From Nitrospirota bacterium (GTDB taxonomy: Bacteria > Nitrospirota > Thermodesulfovibrionia > Thermodesulfovibrionales > JdFR-88), in contig JAJYJS010000001.1 in the NCBI GenBank assembly GCA_021789215.1, positions 26,429 through 63,592 of the forward strand: 37,164 nucleotides of DNA, in the 5' to 3' direction. The translations under genes and the position numbers were made by a program. This document shows, piece by piece, positions 1 through 8,279 of this stretch; position 1 is the stretch's first letter; each line of letters begins with the position of its first letter. The notes beneath the pieces were generated by a model. That model worked only from the letters and a program-made list of their open reading frames with translations. It was not told the DNA's origin and ran no database searches.

Positions 1-2
1 CC

Positions 3-1274
3 ATCCACATCAACGACGCCACAAGCGGCGCAAACAACGTTAGCGGCATCAACTCGCTTACGGCGGCCACTGTCAACACCAGCAACATTGCAGCCAGTAA
101 TATCTCAACCGGCACTTTGTCCACCACCGGCCCGGCCAATCTCAACGGCGGGGCAAACTCCGGCGCCATCCACATCAACGACGCCACGAGCGGCGCAAAC
201 AACATTAGCGGCATTGACGCGATCCAAACCTACACCGCCGCGCTCAACGGCCACCTGGATGTCGCCGGCGCGGCCAATCTCAACGGCGGGGCAAACTCCG
301 GCGCCATCCACATCAACGACGCCACAAGCGGCGCAAACAACGTTAGCGGCATCAACTCGCTTACGGCGGCCACTGTCAACACCAGCAACATTGCAGCCAG
401 TAATATCTCAACCGGCACTTTGTCCACCACGGGGGATGCGTCGGTCGGCGGAAACCTGGACGTAAACGGCCCGGCCAATCTCAACGGCGGGGCAAACTCC
501 GGCGCCATCCACATCAACGACGCCACGAGCGGCGCAAACAACGTTAGCGGCATCAACTCGCTTACGGCGGCCACTGTCAACACCAGCAACATTGCAGCCA
601 GTAATATCTCAACCGGCACTTTGTCCACCACGGGGGATGCGTCGGTCGGCGGAAACCTGGACGTAAACGGCAATCTGCGCGTAACCGGCCAGACCGGGGG
701 CAGTGTCCTGGGGGCTGGCACTGCTTCGAGCAGCCTGATAATCATGAACAAGGGCGAGACCGGCGCGCACGCCTCCATCAGCGGCACCGGGGCAATCACG
801 ATGACCAGCGGCGGCGCGACGGCGGACCAGGCCGTAACCTCCCTGACCCTTACAAACGGGCTTGGCAACACGCACGGCCTCGTGGTGACCGAGAAAGAGA
901 CGACGCTTTCCGGCGGCACCCATTCCACAAACTTGGCCCTGAACGATGCCGGGGCCGCCTTCCAGAGCAGCGCTGGCGGCCCGGTAAAGGTGACGGGCGT
1001 TGCGGACGGCTCCTCGGACTACGACGCGGTGAACTACCGCCAGCTCAAGAAGGCATATTCGGGGGTTGCCTCGGTTGCGGCGCTGGCCGCCATCCCGGCT
1101 CCCGCCCCTGGCAAGAGGTTCTCGCTGGGCCTGGGCGTGGGCAATTATATGAGCCAGAGCGCAATGGCAATTGGCTTCAAGGCGTCAATTACCGACAACA
1201 TCAGCTTTGCGGCCGGGGCCGGGTTGTCCAACGAGCAGGTGACCTCAAACGCCGGCATAGGGTACAGCTGGTAA
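3..1274 (+). CDS. Trimeric autotransporter adhesin (YadA-like), C-terminal part, 5' truncated by window edge
   Basis: The open frame runs in from the window start without a start codon, so the gene begins upstream. What is visible is a low-complexity Ala/Gly/Asn/Thr/Ser passenger built from four copies of a module around NGGANSGAIHINDATSGANN, followed by a non-repetitive stretch. The last 75 or so residues form a YadA-type anchor: a short neck (DAVNYRQLKKAYSGV), then beta-strands such as FSLGLGVGNYMSQSAMAIG, ending in a terminal aromatic (YSW), as outer-membrane beta-barrels do. Family knowledge: three such anchors form one 12-strand pore that displays the passenger trimer on the surface for adhesion. 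The usual haemagglutinin and collagen-binding head motifs are not in this part. The class is secure; the ligand is unknown. Confidence 0.88.
   Translation: MHINDATSGANNVSGINSLTAATVNTSNIAASNISTGTLSTTGPANLNGGANSGAIHINDATSGANNISGIDAIQTYTAALNGHLDVAGAANLNGGANSGAIHINDATSGANNVSGINSLTAATVNTSNIAASNISTGTLSTTGDASVGGNLDVNGPANLNGGANSGAIHINDATSGANNVSGINSLTAATVNTSNIAASNISTGTLSTTGDASVGGNLDVNGNLRVTGQTGGSVLGAGTASSSLIIMNKGETGAHASISGTGAITMTSGGATADQAVTSLTLTNGLGNTHGLVVTEKETTLSGGTHSTNLALNDAGAAFQSSAGGPVKVTGVADGSSDYDAVNYRQLKKAYSGVASVAALAAIPAPAPGKRFSLGLGVGNYMSQSAMAIGFKASITDNISFAAGAGLSNEQVTSNAGIGYSW
134..675 (+). repeat. Tandem in-frame repeats of the adhesin passenger (201-bp full unit)
   Basis: The motif GGCCAATCTCAACGG recurs at 134, 272 and 473, and a further partial copy lies at the window start. 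The last two full units (272-472 and 473-673) are 201 bp (67 codons) each and almost identical at DNA level, differing by a synonymous ACA/ACG change in the repeated Ala-Thr-Ser codons. The earlier copies are 36 bp (12 codons) and 63 bp shorter: the first lacks the DASVGGNLDVN segment and the second has a diverged second half (NISGIDAIQTYTAALNGHLDV). Near-identity of neighbours implies recent duplication or gene conversion. Confidence 0.9.
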
Positions 1275-1306
1275 CGGTCAGCTATTAATAAACAGAACAC
1301 CAGGCC

Positions 1307-1329
1307 GGCGGTCCGGCTTCCGGGCCGCC
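1307..1329 (+). terminator. GC-rich hairpin after the adhesin gene, possible terminator
   Basis: A 10-bp stem (GGCGGTCCGG with CCGGGCCGCC, one G-T pair) closes a 3-base CTT loop 33 bp after the adhesin stop. Only a short T-run follows (CCTTTAAAG), so intrinsic termination would be weak. Confidence 0.4.
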
Positions 1330-1358
1330 GCCCGCCTTTAAAGAAAGGGTCTGAACAT

Positions 1359-1730
1359 ATGGACATCAAAAACACGCAATGGGACTTCTATGCCAACGGG
1401 CAAAAGGGCGTCCTGAACATAAAGGACGAGGTCGAGAAAAACATGCTCTCCGGAGACCTTTTCGGAACTCCGGTCTCGATTTCATGGGACGAAGGGGCAA
1501 ACAAAATTTCATTTGCAAGGGAAATCGACCCCGGGAAAGCTCCAAACCTCGCCGCAAGGCACCCGCTATTAATACAGTTCTTCACGGGCTACCTCACATA
1601 TGACTCGGGGGGAGGGGCCAACTCTTTTTTCATAATGTCCGGCCTGTTTGATCAGGTTTCCTATTTGATGGCAGGCAATCATGGGAGATCCACTCATTCA
1701 TGGGCCGCCACTTATACAATCCCAGGATGA
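1359..1730 (+). CDS. Small unknown protein, beta-rich
   Basis: 123 residues, ATG start behind AAAGAAAGGG. No signal peptide or membrane segment is visible, so it is probably cytoplasmic. The sequence alternates short hydrophobic/polar strands separated by Gly/Asp/Asn turns (for example WDFYANGQKGVLNI, SGDLFGTPVSISWDE, KISFAREI, QFFTGYLTYDS, SWAATYTIPG). This suggests a small antiparallel beta-barrel, in outline like avidin or lipocalin folds, but no diagnostic motif is present. It lies in the same direction as the adhesin gene 84 bp upstream, with a hairpin between, so co-transcription is uncertain. Codon choice (more AT-rich, ATA/AAA) differs from the adhesin. I do not recognise the family and assign no function. 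Confidence 0.6.
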   Translation: MDIKNTQWDFYANGQKGVLNIKDEVEKNMLSGDLFGTPVSISWDEGANKISFAREIDPGKAPNLAARHPLLIQFFTGYLTYDSGGGANSFFIMSGLFDQVSYLMAGNHGRSTHSWAATYTIPG

Positions 1731-1875
1731 TTAAGCCTACAACCACAATCCGGCAGATACGATAAAACCCCGAATAAAAACAGGGGGGTGCAATGCAAAG
1801 GGTGACACTCGGACCTGATTACCAAGCCCTTGTTTCGACCCTGCTTTACCCAAACAAAGCTGAAGAGCCGTCCCG

Positions 1876-2217
1876 TTAATCGCAAATTATTTTAGACGGT
1901 ATTATGTTCACCTTGAAAAATTCATCGCAATTAACAGTCCCGCTGGCTTTGAAATGCGAATATTTTTTACAGGAAGACGGGGGCTTCCCCTGCCCTTTAA
2001 TATTGACGGCAGCCGCGTAATCATGCCCGCCGCAGGTCAGATTGGTCGATATGGAGTATTGATTGTCCGTCAACTCCACATCTATCACGGTACCTTCAAA
2101 CGTGACAGACTGGTTGCAGAGACAGCTGTCGGCCGCTTTTGAATCGGCCGCACTTGAAATACCAGGATAAAACGCGAACAGGGCCAAAACAGGCCACAAA
2201 ATGACCAACCGTTTCAT
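1876..2217 (-). CDS. Small secreted cysteine-containing protein, OB-fold-like
   Basis: 113 residues starting at ATG 2217 behind GAGGAGGTG; a longer in-frame start at 2244 would bury this ribosome site, so 2217 is preferred. The N-terminus (MKRLVILWPVLALFAFYPG then SSAADS) is a clear Sec signal peptide with an A-x-A-like cleavage region. The mature part holds six cysteines (DSCLCN, LTCGG, SSCKK, NCDEF, IICD), suggesting disulfides in the periplasm. The pattern FEGTVIDVELTDNQYSIS, AAAVNIKG, HFKASGTVNCDEFFKVNI resembles small tRNA_anti/OB-fold periplasmic proteins, an inference from strand pattern only. It follows the methionine-rich copper-region gene on the same strand after 204 bp, so it may or may not belong to that unit. 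Confidence 0.6.
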   Translation of the reverse strand: MKRLVILWPVLALFAFYPGISSAADSKAADSCLCNQSVTFEGTVIDVELTDNQYSISTNLTCGGHDYAAAVNIKGQGKPPSSCKKYSHFKASGTVNCDEFFKVNIIPSKIICD

Positions 2218-2421
2218 AAACACCTCCTCTTGGGGTACAGCCATCCCGATGCCGGTTATATGGTGTGCAATACCGGGGTAGCGGAGGTCTCCCAGTAATG
2301 AAGGAAAGATATGCTCAAAGAAATGAGCACGATGACGGCAACATAAAATTTTTTCCTCATTACCGTGGATTCGGAGCCTTACCTCGAAAAGTTACAGCCC
2401 TGCCCCGGGAAAGGCAAATAC

Positions 2422-2805
2422 CTATTTTTTCATGCCCATTTCAGACATCTTTTTCTGGATCCCGGTCATCCTTTCATGCATCATTTTCATCTCTTTTGGG
2501 GATGCCTTGCCCCTATGCATGACTTTGGACATTTCCATCATCTGATGAGACATATCCCTCATGACTCCGGACATTTCCTTCATCCTGCCGGCAGGCATTT
2601 CCTTCATCATCCCCGACATCTCGCCCATCATCCCGGACATCTGGTGCATCATTCCCATCATGTCCCCCGTCATCCCGCCATGTTCCATCATGCCGCCGGG
2701 CTGGTTCATCATGCCGGGCTGGTCACTCTTGGCCCTCACATATGAGTAAGAACCAAGCGTCACGAACAACAGAAGACATAAGCCTGTCAAAAGTATCTTT
2801 TTCAT
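2422..2805 (-). CDS. Methionine-rich secreted protein, putative periplasmic copper binder
   Basis: 127 residues from ATG 2805, chosen because AAGGAGG lies just upstream (on the reverse strand of 2814-2820). Residues 1-25 are a signal peptide (MKKILLTGLCLLLF then GSYSYVRA). The mature chain of about 102 residues contains 31 methionines, mostly as MM, MxxM and MSGMM repeats with a few His, and no Cys. The second half (MKEMSGVMRDMSHQMMEMSKV) has amphipathic helical spacing. Met-rich periplasmic segments are known Cu(I)/Ag(I) binders (for example in PcoE, SilE and CopB-type proteins). The gene lies 83 bp downstream of and in line with the copper ATPase, so it probably buffers copper exported to the periplasm. 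Metal binding is inferred, not shown. Confidence 0.75.
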   Translation of the reverse strand: MKKILLTGLCLLLFVTLGSYSYVRAKSDQPGMMNQPGGMMEHGGMTGDMMGMMHQMSGMMGEMSGMMKEMPAGRMKEMSGVMRDMSHQMMEMSKVMHRGKASPKEMKMMHERMTGIQKKMSEMGMKK

Positions 2806-2888
2806 TTTCTGGTCCTCCTTAAATGGCAATGAATCCAAGTTCCTGTATTTATTACATTATCGCGCAAAATTCTTTTTCGCAATCTATT

Positions 2889-5126
2889 TTATAATCTCGC
2901 TCCCCGCAGTCTGAGGGCGTTTCCAACTACCGATACAGAGCTGAAGCTCATGGCGGCGGCGGCGATGATAGGGCTTAAAAGAATGCCGAAAAAGGGATAA
3001 AGGACCCCGGCCGCTATGGGAACTCCAATCGAATTGTAAACAAAAGCGAAGAAAAGGTTCTGCTTTATGTTCCTCATTGTTGCTCTGCTCAGCCGTCTTG
3101 CGCGGACGATGCCGCGAAGGTCGCCCTTGACCAGCGTTACGCCCGCGCTTTCCATGGCAACATCGGTGCCGGTGCCCATGGCTATGCCCACATGGGCCTG
3201 CGCCAGGGCGGGGGCGTCGTTTATGCCGTCGCCGGCCATAGCCACAAATCGGCCTTCGCCCTGCAGGCGCTTGACCGTTTCGGCCTTCTGGTCTGGCAGC
3301 ACCCCGGCGATAAACTCGTCTATGCCAAGTTTTTCCGCGACAGCCCTGGCTGTAGTCCGGTTGTCGCCGGTAAGCATCACTATCTTCATGCCCTCGGCAT
3401 GAAGCAGCCCGATGGCTGCCGGGGTCGTCTCCTTTATGGGGTCTGCCACGCCGAGGAGGCCCGCAGCCTTGCCGTCCACTGTCAAAAACATTACGGTCCG
3501 GCCGTGGGCGCGCATCTCTTCGGCCTTTGATGTCAACGCCCCTGGCTCTATATGCATCTCTTCAAGCAGCCGCCGGTTGCCGATAGCCACGTCACGCCCA
3601 TCCACCCTTCCCACGACTCCCCTGCCTGTCATTGATTGGAAGGACTCCGCCTTTCCGGGCGCAACTCCTCTTTCGGCTGCCCCTCCCACTATGGCGGCAG
3701 CCAGCGGATGCTCGCTTCCACGCTCTATGCTGGAGGCAAAATACAATGCACCCTTTTCATCGAATCCCTGCGATATTACAACTTCGGTGAGTTTTGGCTT
3801 GCCCAGGGTGAGAGTCCCCGTCTTGTCCACCACGAGCGTGTTTACTTTCTTCATGGTCTCGACGGCCTCGGCGTTCTTGAAAAGAACGCCAGCGGTCGCG
3901 CCTTTCCCCATCGCCACCATGATGGACATGGGCGTTGCAAGCCCCAGGGCACATGGGCAGGCTATTATCAAGACCGCTACTGCGTTTATCAGGGCGAGAG
4001 CCATCCGGGGCTCGGGACCTATCCATGCCCAGACTATAAAGGTGAGGACCGCTATGGCTACAACAATCTGCACGAAATAGCCCGCCACGATGTCTGCAAG
4101 CTTCTGGATGGGGGCCCGGCTCCTCTGCGCCTCGGCCACCATATGCACTATCTGGGACAGGAGGGTATCGGCGCCGACCTTCTCGGCCCTCATGACTATT
4201 GTGCCCGTGCCGTTCACGGTTGCCCCTATGACGCGGTCGCCGGACTGTTTCTGTACGGGTATGGGCTCGCCTGTAATCATCGACTCGTCAACGGAGCTCA
4301 AGCCCTCGACAACCGAGCCGTCAACGGGGACTTTTTCTCCTGGACGCACGCGAAGGAGGTCGCCGGGATTGACCTGGTCCAGGGGCACGTCTTCCTCTTC
4401 CCGGCCCCTGATTCTTCTTGCCGTTTTGGGCGCGAGCCCGAGCAGGGCCTTGATGGCCGCCCCTGTTTTGCTCCTTGCCCGAAGCTCCAGCACCTGGCCC
4501 AGGAGGACAAGAGTTGTTATCACGGCGGCGGCTTCAAAATATGTGCCCACCCCGCCCCCTTTGCCGCGAAAGGATGCCGGGAAGATTCCGGGGACAATCG
4601 CAGCCAGAACGCTGTAAACATAAGCCGTCCCCACTCCAAGGCCTATAAGCGTAAACATATTGGGGCTGCGGTTTACTACCGATTGCCACATTCGCACGAA
4701 GAACGGCCAGCCCCCCCACAGCACCACCGGGGTGGCGAGGACAAGCTCCAGCCATTTCAATATTGACGCCGGGATAAGACTGCCAAGCGATATGGCAGGT
4801 AAATAATCGCCCATTGCGATAAAGACAAGGGGAATCGTCAATATGACGCCCGCTTTGAAGCGGCGTGTCATGCTTGCGAGTTCGGGGTTTTCTTCCTCTT
4901 CCAGGCCGATGGTCCTTGGCTCAAGAGCCATGCCGCAGATGGGACAGTTGCCCGGAGCATCGCGGATGATTTCGGGGTGCATGGGGCACACCCATTCCAT
5001 CTTTACATCTGGAGCGATTTCTGCGGGCTCCAAAGCCATGCCGCACTTGGGGCACGAGCCAGGCCCTGGCTGGCGCACTTCCGGGTGCATGGGGCAGGTA
5101 TATGTGCCGGGGTCTTTGACTTTCAC
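2889..5126 (-). CDS. copA: Cu(I)-exporting P1B-type ATPase with two N-terminal CPMHPE metal-binding modules
   Basis: 745 residues; GTG start at 5126 behind GGTGGAGGG. It pumps monovalent copper (or silver) out of the cytoplasm using ATP. Instead of HMA domains the N-terminus has two consecutive heavy-metal-binding modules, each with CPMHPE then CPxCGMALEP (residues about 9-34 and 45-70). Then come the membrane helices of a P1B pump, the actuator loop with TGEP, the transport-site motif [10 protein letters not shown], the phosphorylation motif DKTGTLT, the nucleotide-domain SEHPLA and the hinge [10 protein letters not shown]. The last two helices carry [11 protein letters not shown] and [16 protein letters not shown], matching the Y-N and M-x-x-S-S signature of Cu(I) transporters. 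Length and domain order are complete. The downstream methionine-rich secreted protein supports a copper role. No merR/cueR- or csoR-like regulator is adjacent. Confidence 0.93.
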   Translation of the reverse strand: MKVKDPGTYTCPMHPEVRQPGPGSCPKCGMALEPAEIAPDVKMEWVCPMHPEIIRDAPGNCPICGMALEPRTIGLEEEENPELASMTRRFKAGVILTIPLVFIAMGDYLPAISLGSLIPASILKWLELVLATPVVLWGGWPFFVRMWQSVVNRSPNMFTLIGLGVGTAYVYSVLAAIVPGIFPASFRGKGGGVGTYFEAAAVITTLVLLGQVLELRARSKTGAAIKALLGLAPKTARRIRGREEEDVPLDQVNPGDLLRVRPGEKVPVDGSVVEGLSSVDESMITGEPIPVQKQSGDRVIGATVNGTGTIVMRAEKVGADTLLSQIVHMVAEAQRSRAPIQKLADIVAGYFVQIVVAIAVLTFIVWAWIGPEPRMALALINAVAVLIIACPCALGLATPMSIMVAMGKGATAGVLFKNAEAVETMKKVNTLVVDKTGTLTLGKPKLTEVVISQGFDEKGALYFASSIERGSEHPLAAAIVGGAAERGVAPGKAESFQSMTGRGVVGRVDGRDVAIGNRRLLEEMHIEPGALTSKAEEMRAHGRTVMFLTVDGKAAGLLGVADPIKETTPAAIGLLHAEGMKIVMLTGDNRTTARAVAEKLGIDEFIAGVLPDQKAETVKRLQGEGRFVAMAGDGINDAPALAQAHVGIAMGTGTDVAMESAGVTLVKGDLRGIVRARRLSRATMRNIKQNLFFAFVYNSIGVPIAAGVLYPFFGILLSPIIAAAAMSFSSVSVVGNALRLRGARL

Positions 5127-5158
5127 CTTCCCTCCACCTTATATGTTAATTATATCCT

Positions 5159-5404
5159 GTGTCGATGCCCAACACTACGTTTTCTGAAGAGTTCCTCCGG
5201 AGGCAAGCCCAGTCCCTGGCATATCATTCCGGAGCCAAAGGGAAAAGGAGGGACGGTGCGCGACTGGCATTTTGCAACACCATAGCCAGCATCCTGGGCC
5301 ATTCCCAGCTTTCAACGACAAGGCGCTATGTAAAGCACAATACAGAGAGCATGAGAAACGGGCTCAATATACTGGACAGGCTGGACAGGGTGCGCCATGG
5401 CTGA
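5159..5404 (+). pseudogene. Remnant of a tyrosine recombinase (integrase), C-terminal fragment
   Basis: Only the C-terminal end of the catalytic domain is recognisable: ASILGHSQLSTTRRYVKHN contains the conserved GH and the nucleophile Tyr in their normal spacing, followed by a helix (ESMRNGLNILDRL). The expected Arg boxes (R...K...HxxR) are missing; the preceding RRDGARLAFCNT looks like a deleted and scrambled HxxRH region. There is no convincing ribosome site for the frame at 5159. The fragment points at the 3' end of tRNA-Thr 78 bp away, the normal position of an integrase in a tRNA-targeted element. It cannot be a working recombinase. Confidence 0.75.
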
Positions 5405-5481
5405 TTGTCACGTTTTTGTCACGTTTGGCGGTTTTGAGAGGGAAATGGGGCAGGAAAAATCCCGTAACTCCTTGAAATATA

Positions 5482-5556
5482 TGGAGCCGGGGATGGGGGT
5501 TGAACCCACGACCTGCTGATTACGAATCAGCTGCTCTGCCACTGAGCTACCCCGGC
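5482..5556 (-). tRNA. tRNA-Thr (anticodon CGT), CCA encoded
   Basis: Read on the reverse strand this folds as a full cloverleaf: acceptor GCCGGGG/CCCCGGC, T8-A9, D-arm with AGTGGCA loop, anticodon stem GCTGA/TCAGC around loop TTCGTAA (anticodon CGT), variable AGGTC, T-arm with TTCAACC, discriminator T and encoded CCA. An integrase remnant abuts its 3' end, and hisD lies on the same strand upstream. Confidence 0.95.
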
Positions 5557-5673
5557 TTTTCGAGGAAAAAAGCCTCCGCCTGCAAAGGCCAAAGTTAATT
5601 TTAACCCAGAGGGTTTGAAGGGGTCAAATCCCCACGGGCCCAAAAGGTGCACTACGGAAAAAATATATAAAAA

Positions 5674-6954
5674 CTAAAAACCCTTGCGCCTTATGGAAAC
5701 GGCGTTTTTGTGCGCGGAGAGGCCTTCAGCCCCGGCAACCTCCTCCACCTGAGAAGCTATGCGCTCGAACCCCTCGCGGGAAAACCGCAGGTAGCTTGTA
5801 TGCTTGAGGAAATCATACACCCCAAGCGGGGAAGAAAACCTTGCCGTGCCGCCCGTTGGCAGTGTATGGTTCGGGCCGGCGGCGTAGTCCCCAAGGGGCT
5901 CCGGGCTCCATCTGCCCAGGAAGACCGCCCCCGCATTCCTTATTTCCTTAAGCAGGTCCTCAGGGTTTTTGGTCATAACCTCAAGATGCTCCGGCGCTAT
6001 GGTGTTGGCAATACCTGCAGCCTCCTTCATATCTTCAACCAGAAAGACCGCTCCGAATCTGGCTAACGAGACTTTGGCTATGCCGCTTCTGGAAAGCCGG
6101 CCAAGCTGCATTTTTAACTCTTTTTGCACCTGGGCTGCAAGCTCCGCGGAATCCGTCACCAGAATGGCGCTGGCAAGCTCGTCGTGCTCCGCCTGGCTAA
6201 GCAGGTCGGCCGCCACAAAGGAGGGTGGGGCGGATGAATCCGCAATGACAAGTATTTCGCTTGGCCCGGCAATCATGTCTATGTCCACCTCTCCGAAGAC
6301 GAGCCTTTTGGCGGTGGCCACATATATATTGCCAGGCCCGGTAATCTTATCCACCCGCCGTATGCTCTCCGTGCCATAGGCAAGCGCTGCAACGGCCTGC
6401 GCCCCACCCACGGGATAGACCTCTTTTACTCCGAGCATCCTGACTGCTGCCATAACGGCGGGGTTGAATGCCAGCCCCGGCGCGGGCACAACAAGCGCAA
6501 CCTCGCGCACACCGGCCACCTGGGCCGGTATCACGTTCATCAGGACGCTCGAAGGATAAGAAGCCTTGCCCCCCGGCACATAAACACCTACCCTTTCAAG
6601 CGGCCTTATAATCTGGCCGAGTTTTATCCCTCGCTCCTCAAAAAACCATGACCTTTGCACCTGCCTTTTGTGGAAGGCCCGGACGCGGTTTGCCGAAAAT
6701 TTGAGCGCCTTTACAAGCGAGGGTTCCGCCTTTGCGGCTATCTTTTCAATCTCCGCCGCGCTCAGCGTTGTTTTTTCGTGCCCGTCAAACCGGAGCGTGT
6801 ATTTTTTGAGCGCCCTGTCTCCACGGCGCCTTACATCCTCAAGTATCCCGCTTACAGTCCTCACAACGGCTTCGTTGCCGCCCCTGGCGCGTTTTTCCAG
6901 CTTGGCCAAAAAGGACTCTGCCGCTTTCTTATCCGTGGCTTTGATTATCTTCAC
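5674..6954 (-). CDS. hisD: Histidinol dehydrogenase
   Basis: 426 residues, GTG start at 6954 (MKIIKATDKK; the upstream site is weak). It catalyses the last two steps of histidine synthesis, oxidising L-histidinol to histidine with two NAD, using a bound zinc. Family signatures are all present: ERVGVYVPGGKASYPSSVLM, YPVGGAQAVAALAYGT, DKITGPGNIYVATAKR, the zinc Gln/His in LLSQAEHD, the catalytic Glu-His in NTIAPEHLE, GDYAAGPNHTLPT and the C-terminal zinc His in EGLSAHKNAV. Length matches the family (about 430). It stands alone, with no other his genes in the window; the neighbours are tRNA-Thr downstream and a LuxR regulator upstream on the same strand. Confidence 0.97.
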   Translation of the reverse strand: MKIIKATDKKAAESFLAKLEKRARGGNEAVVRTVSGILEDVRRRGDRALKKYTLRFDGHEKTTLSAAEIEKIAAKAEPSLVKALKFSANRVRAFHKRQVQRSWFFEERGIKLGQIIRPLERVGVYVPGGKASYPSSVLMNVIPAQVAGVREVALVVPAPGLAFNPAVMAAVRMLGVKEVYPVGGAQAVAALAYGTESIRRVDKITGPGNIYVATAKRLVFGEVDIDMIAGPSEILVIADSSAPPSFVAADLLSQAEHDELASAILVTDSAELAAQVQKELKMQLGRLSRSGIAKVSLARFGAVFLVEDMKEAAGIANTIAPEHLEVMTKNPEDLLKEIRNAGAVFLGRWSPEPLGDYAAGPNHTLPTGGTARFSSPLGVYDFLKHTSYLRFSREGFERIASQVEEVAGAEGLSAHKNAVSIRRKGF

Positions 6955-7083
6955 TTTTTGCTCTTATTTTTTTGTTGTTTTTAATTTTATATTCGAAGGG
7001 CCTGCTTATTCAATGGGAAAAAGCCGGTTTGGCTGATTGCCGCCCGTGGAGGCGCCATAGGATTTCTTGTTTCTGCTTTCTAA

Positions 7084-7584
7084 TCAGGTTGGCAGAAATA
7101 GACCTTTTTTCAGGCCCATTAAGCTGGCAGCCACTCTATTTGAGCACCCCAGCTTCCGGTAGATATGGTCCAGGTGCGCGTTTACCGTTTGGGGGCTTAT
7201 TTGCATCAATTTGGCGATCTGCTTGTTCGAAAGCCCTTTGATCGCCAGATGCAAGACCTCTCTTTCCTTGGCTGTGAGGATTTTTTTTGCGCCGCTTGCA
7301 GCCTTATTATCCGCCTGATGGAGAAACACCATCACATCATTACCGGGCAGATGCATCATATTGAGCATTATATCTCCATACGACAGGTTTTTAAGGTGAG
7401 ACACGCCTATCATGAGCCATTCCATGAAGTCTTCAACGGGCGTTGCTTTCGTGGAAAAAAGCTTTTTGGCATGAGTGTTCAGCCAGTAACTGCCTTCGTG
7501 GATAAATATGAAAGGCGCTTCACCCCGGAGCCTTTCAACCGCTTTCAGGGAATCCCTTATCCTTGCCGCAACCGTGCGATCCAT
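7084..7584 (-). CDS. LuxR/NarL-type transcriptional regulator
   Basis: 166 residues from ATG 7584 behind GAGGGGAAA. The C-terminal 65 residues are a GerE/LuxR helix-turn-helix: LTAKEREVLHLAIKGLSNKQIAKLMQISPQTVNAHLDHIYRKLGCSNRVAASLMG, with the usual E-x-E-V-L start, SNKQIA helix and V-N-x-H-L recognition helix. The N-terminal 95 residues have no receiver acid pocket; they contain FIFIHEGSYWLNTHAKKLF and may be a small PAS-like sensor, which I cannot settle. It is divergent from the receiver protein starting at 7790, with about 205 bp between, an arrangement that suggests the pair act together or share control. Target genes are unknown. Confidence 0.85.
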   Translation of the reverse strand: MDRTVAARIRDSLKAVERLRGEAPFIFIHEGSYWLNTHAKKLFSTKATPVEDFMEWLMIGVSHLKNLSYGDIMLNMMHLPGNDVMVFLHQADNKAASGAKKILTAKEREVLHLAIKGLSNKQIAKLMQISPQTVNAHLDHIYRKLGCSNRVAASLMGLKKGLFLPT

Positions 7585-7789
7585 TTTCCCCTCTGCATAA
7601 ACAAGGATTCCGGTTTATTTACTCCATATAAATAAATGTCCTCTCTTTAAAAGATGTTCGCTTTTCCATATAAATTCTATCACTCAAACCTAAAATTGTA
7701 ACTAAGTTATTCGGTTTGTGCTTACCTAAATGGGGAATAGAATAAATAAAAATACAATGGTAAAATCTCTGTTTTCTAAAGGAGAAGCT

Positions 7790-8170
7790 TTGAAACCAAT
7801 GGAGCGCATTCTTATAGTAGAGGACGAGGTTAACACCGCACTGAGCCTGACCGAGCTGCTGGAAATCTGGGGTTACGCGATAATCGGGCCGGCATCCACG
7901 GGCGAAGAGGCGATAAGACTGGCGAAAACGGAAATGCCTGATGTTGTCCTGATGGACGTGAAAATCCGCGGGGACATGGACGGACTGGAGGCCGGCGGGT
8001 TGATAAATTCGCAGCTTGGCATTCCGGTAATCCTGATGACCGGGTATTTCGAGAATGAAACAACGGGAGACCTGAAAGTGAACAAAAAAATTCAATATAT
8101 AAGCAAGCCGCTTGACCTGGCTAAACTTAAATCCATGCTCAAGGTCTGCCTGGGAACCAATGAGTCCTGA
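7790..8170 (+). CDS. Stand-alone response regulator receiver protein
   Basis: About 126 residues when started at TTG 7790, which has AAAGGAG five bases upstream; ATG 7799 is the alternative, and the longer frame from 7730 has no ribosome site. It is a single CheY-like receiver: acid pocket ILIVEDE (Glu11, Asp12), phospho-acceptor Asp in VVLMDVKI (about residue 56), the switch Thr in VILMTGY and the conserved Lys in ISKPLDL. No output domain follows, so it presumably signals through a partner. The segment DVKIRGDMDGLEAG with GPASTGEEA resembles receivers that pair with PAS histidine kinases. It ends 24 bp before the left end of the selC element. Confidence 0.88.
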   Translation: MKPMERILIVEDEVNTALSLTELLEIWGYAIIGPASTGEEAIRLAKTEMPDVVLMDVKIRGDMDGLEAGGLINSQLGIPVILMTGYFENETTGDLKVNKKIQYISKPLDLAKLKSMLKVCLGTNES

Positions 8171-8194
8171 ACAAGAGGCGTAAGAATCTTTTTC

Positions 8195-8220
8195 TGGCGG
8201 GAGCGTGTGGGAATCGAACC
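8195..8220. repeat. attL: 26-bp direct repeat of the tRNA-Sec 3' end
   Basis: Identical over 26 bases to 13922-13947; similarity stops at once on both sides (C versus T before, TAACG versus CACCC after). It contains the CCA-encoding end and part of the T-arm of selC but no tRNA body. Confidence 0.93.
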
Positions 8221-8279
8221 TAACGACATGTGCTATTTTCAAGGGTTCTCAAGGCAAACCTGAACGACACCTGAACGAG

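Noticed and set aside
2265-2522. 85-codon plus-strand frame across the Met-rich gene
   Set aside because: It overlaps the opposite-strand secreted protein, which has a signal peptide and ribosome site; the plus frame has no coherent composition.
3636-4766. Long plus-strand frame (376 codons) inside the copper ATPase
   Set aside because: It is antisense to a fully conserved P-type ATPase; the open frame results from high GC, and no domain is visible.
5590-5650. GGGGTCAAATCCCC-like T-arm sequence near the tRNA-Thr gene, suggesting a second tRNA
   Set aside because: No acceptor, D-arm or anticodon arm can be built around it.
7619-8242. Minus-strand 207-codon frame opposite the receiver gene
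   Set aside because: It is antisense to a clear receiver domain, runs into the element's att site and lacks a ribosome site.
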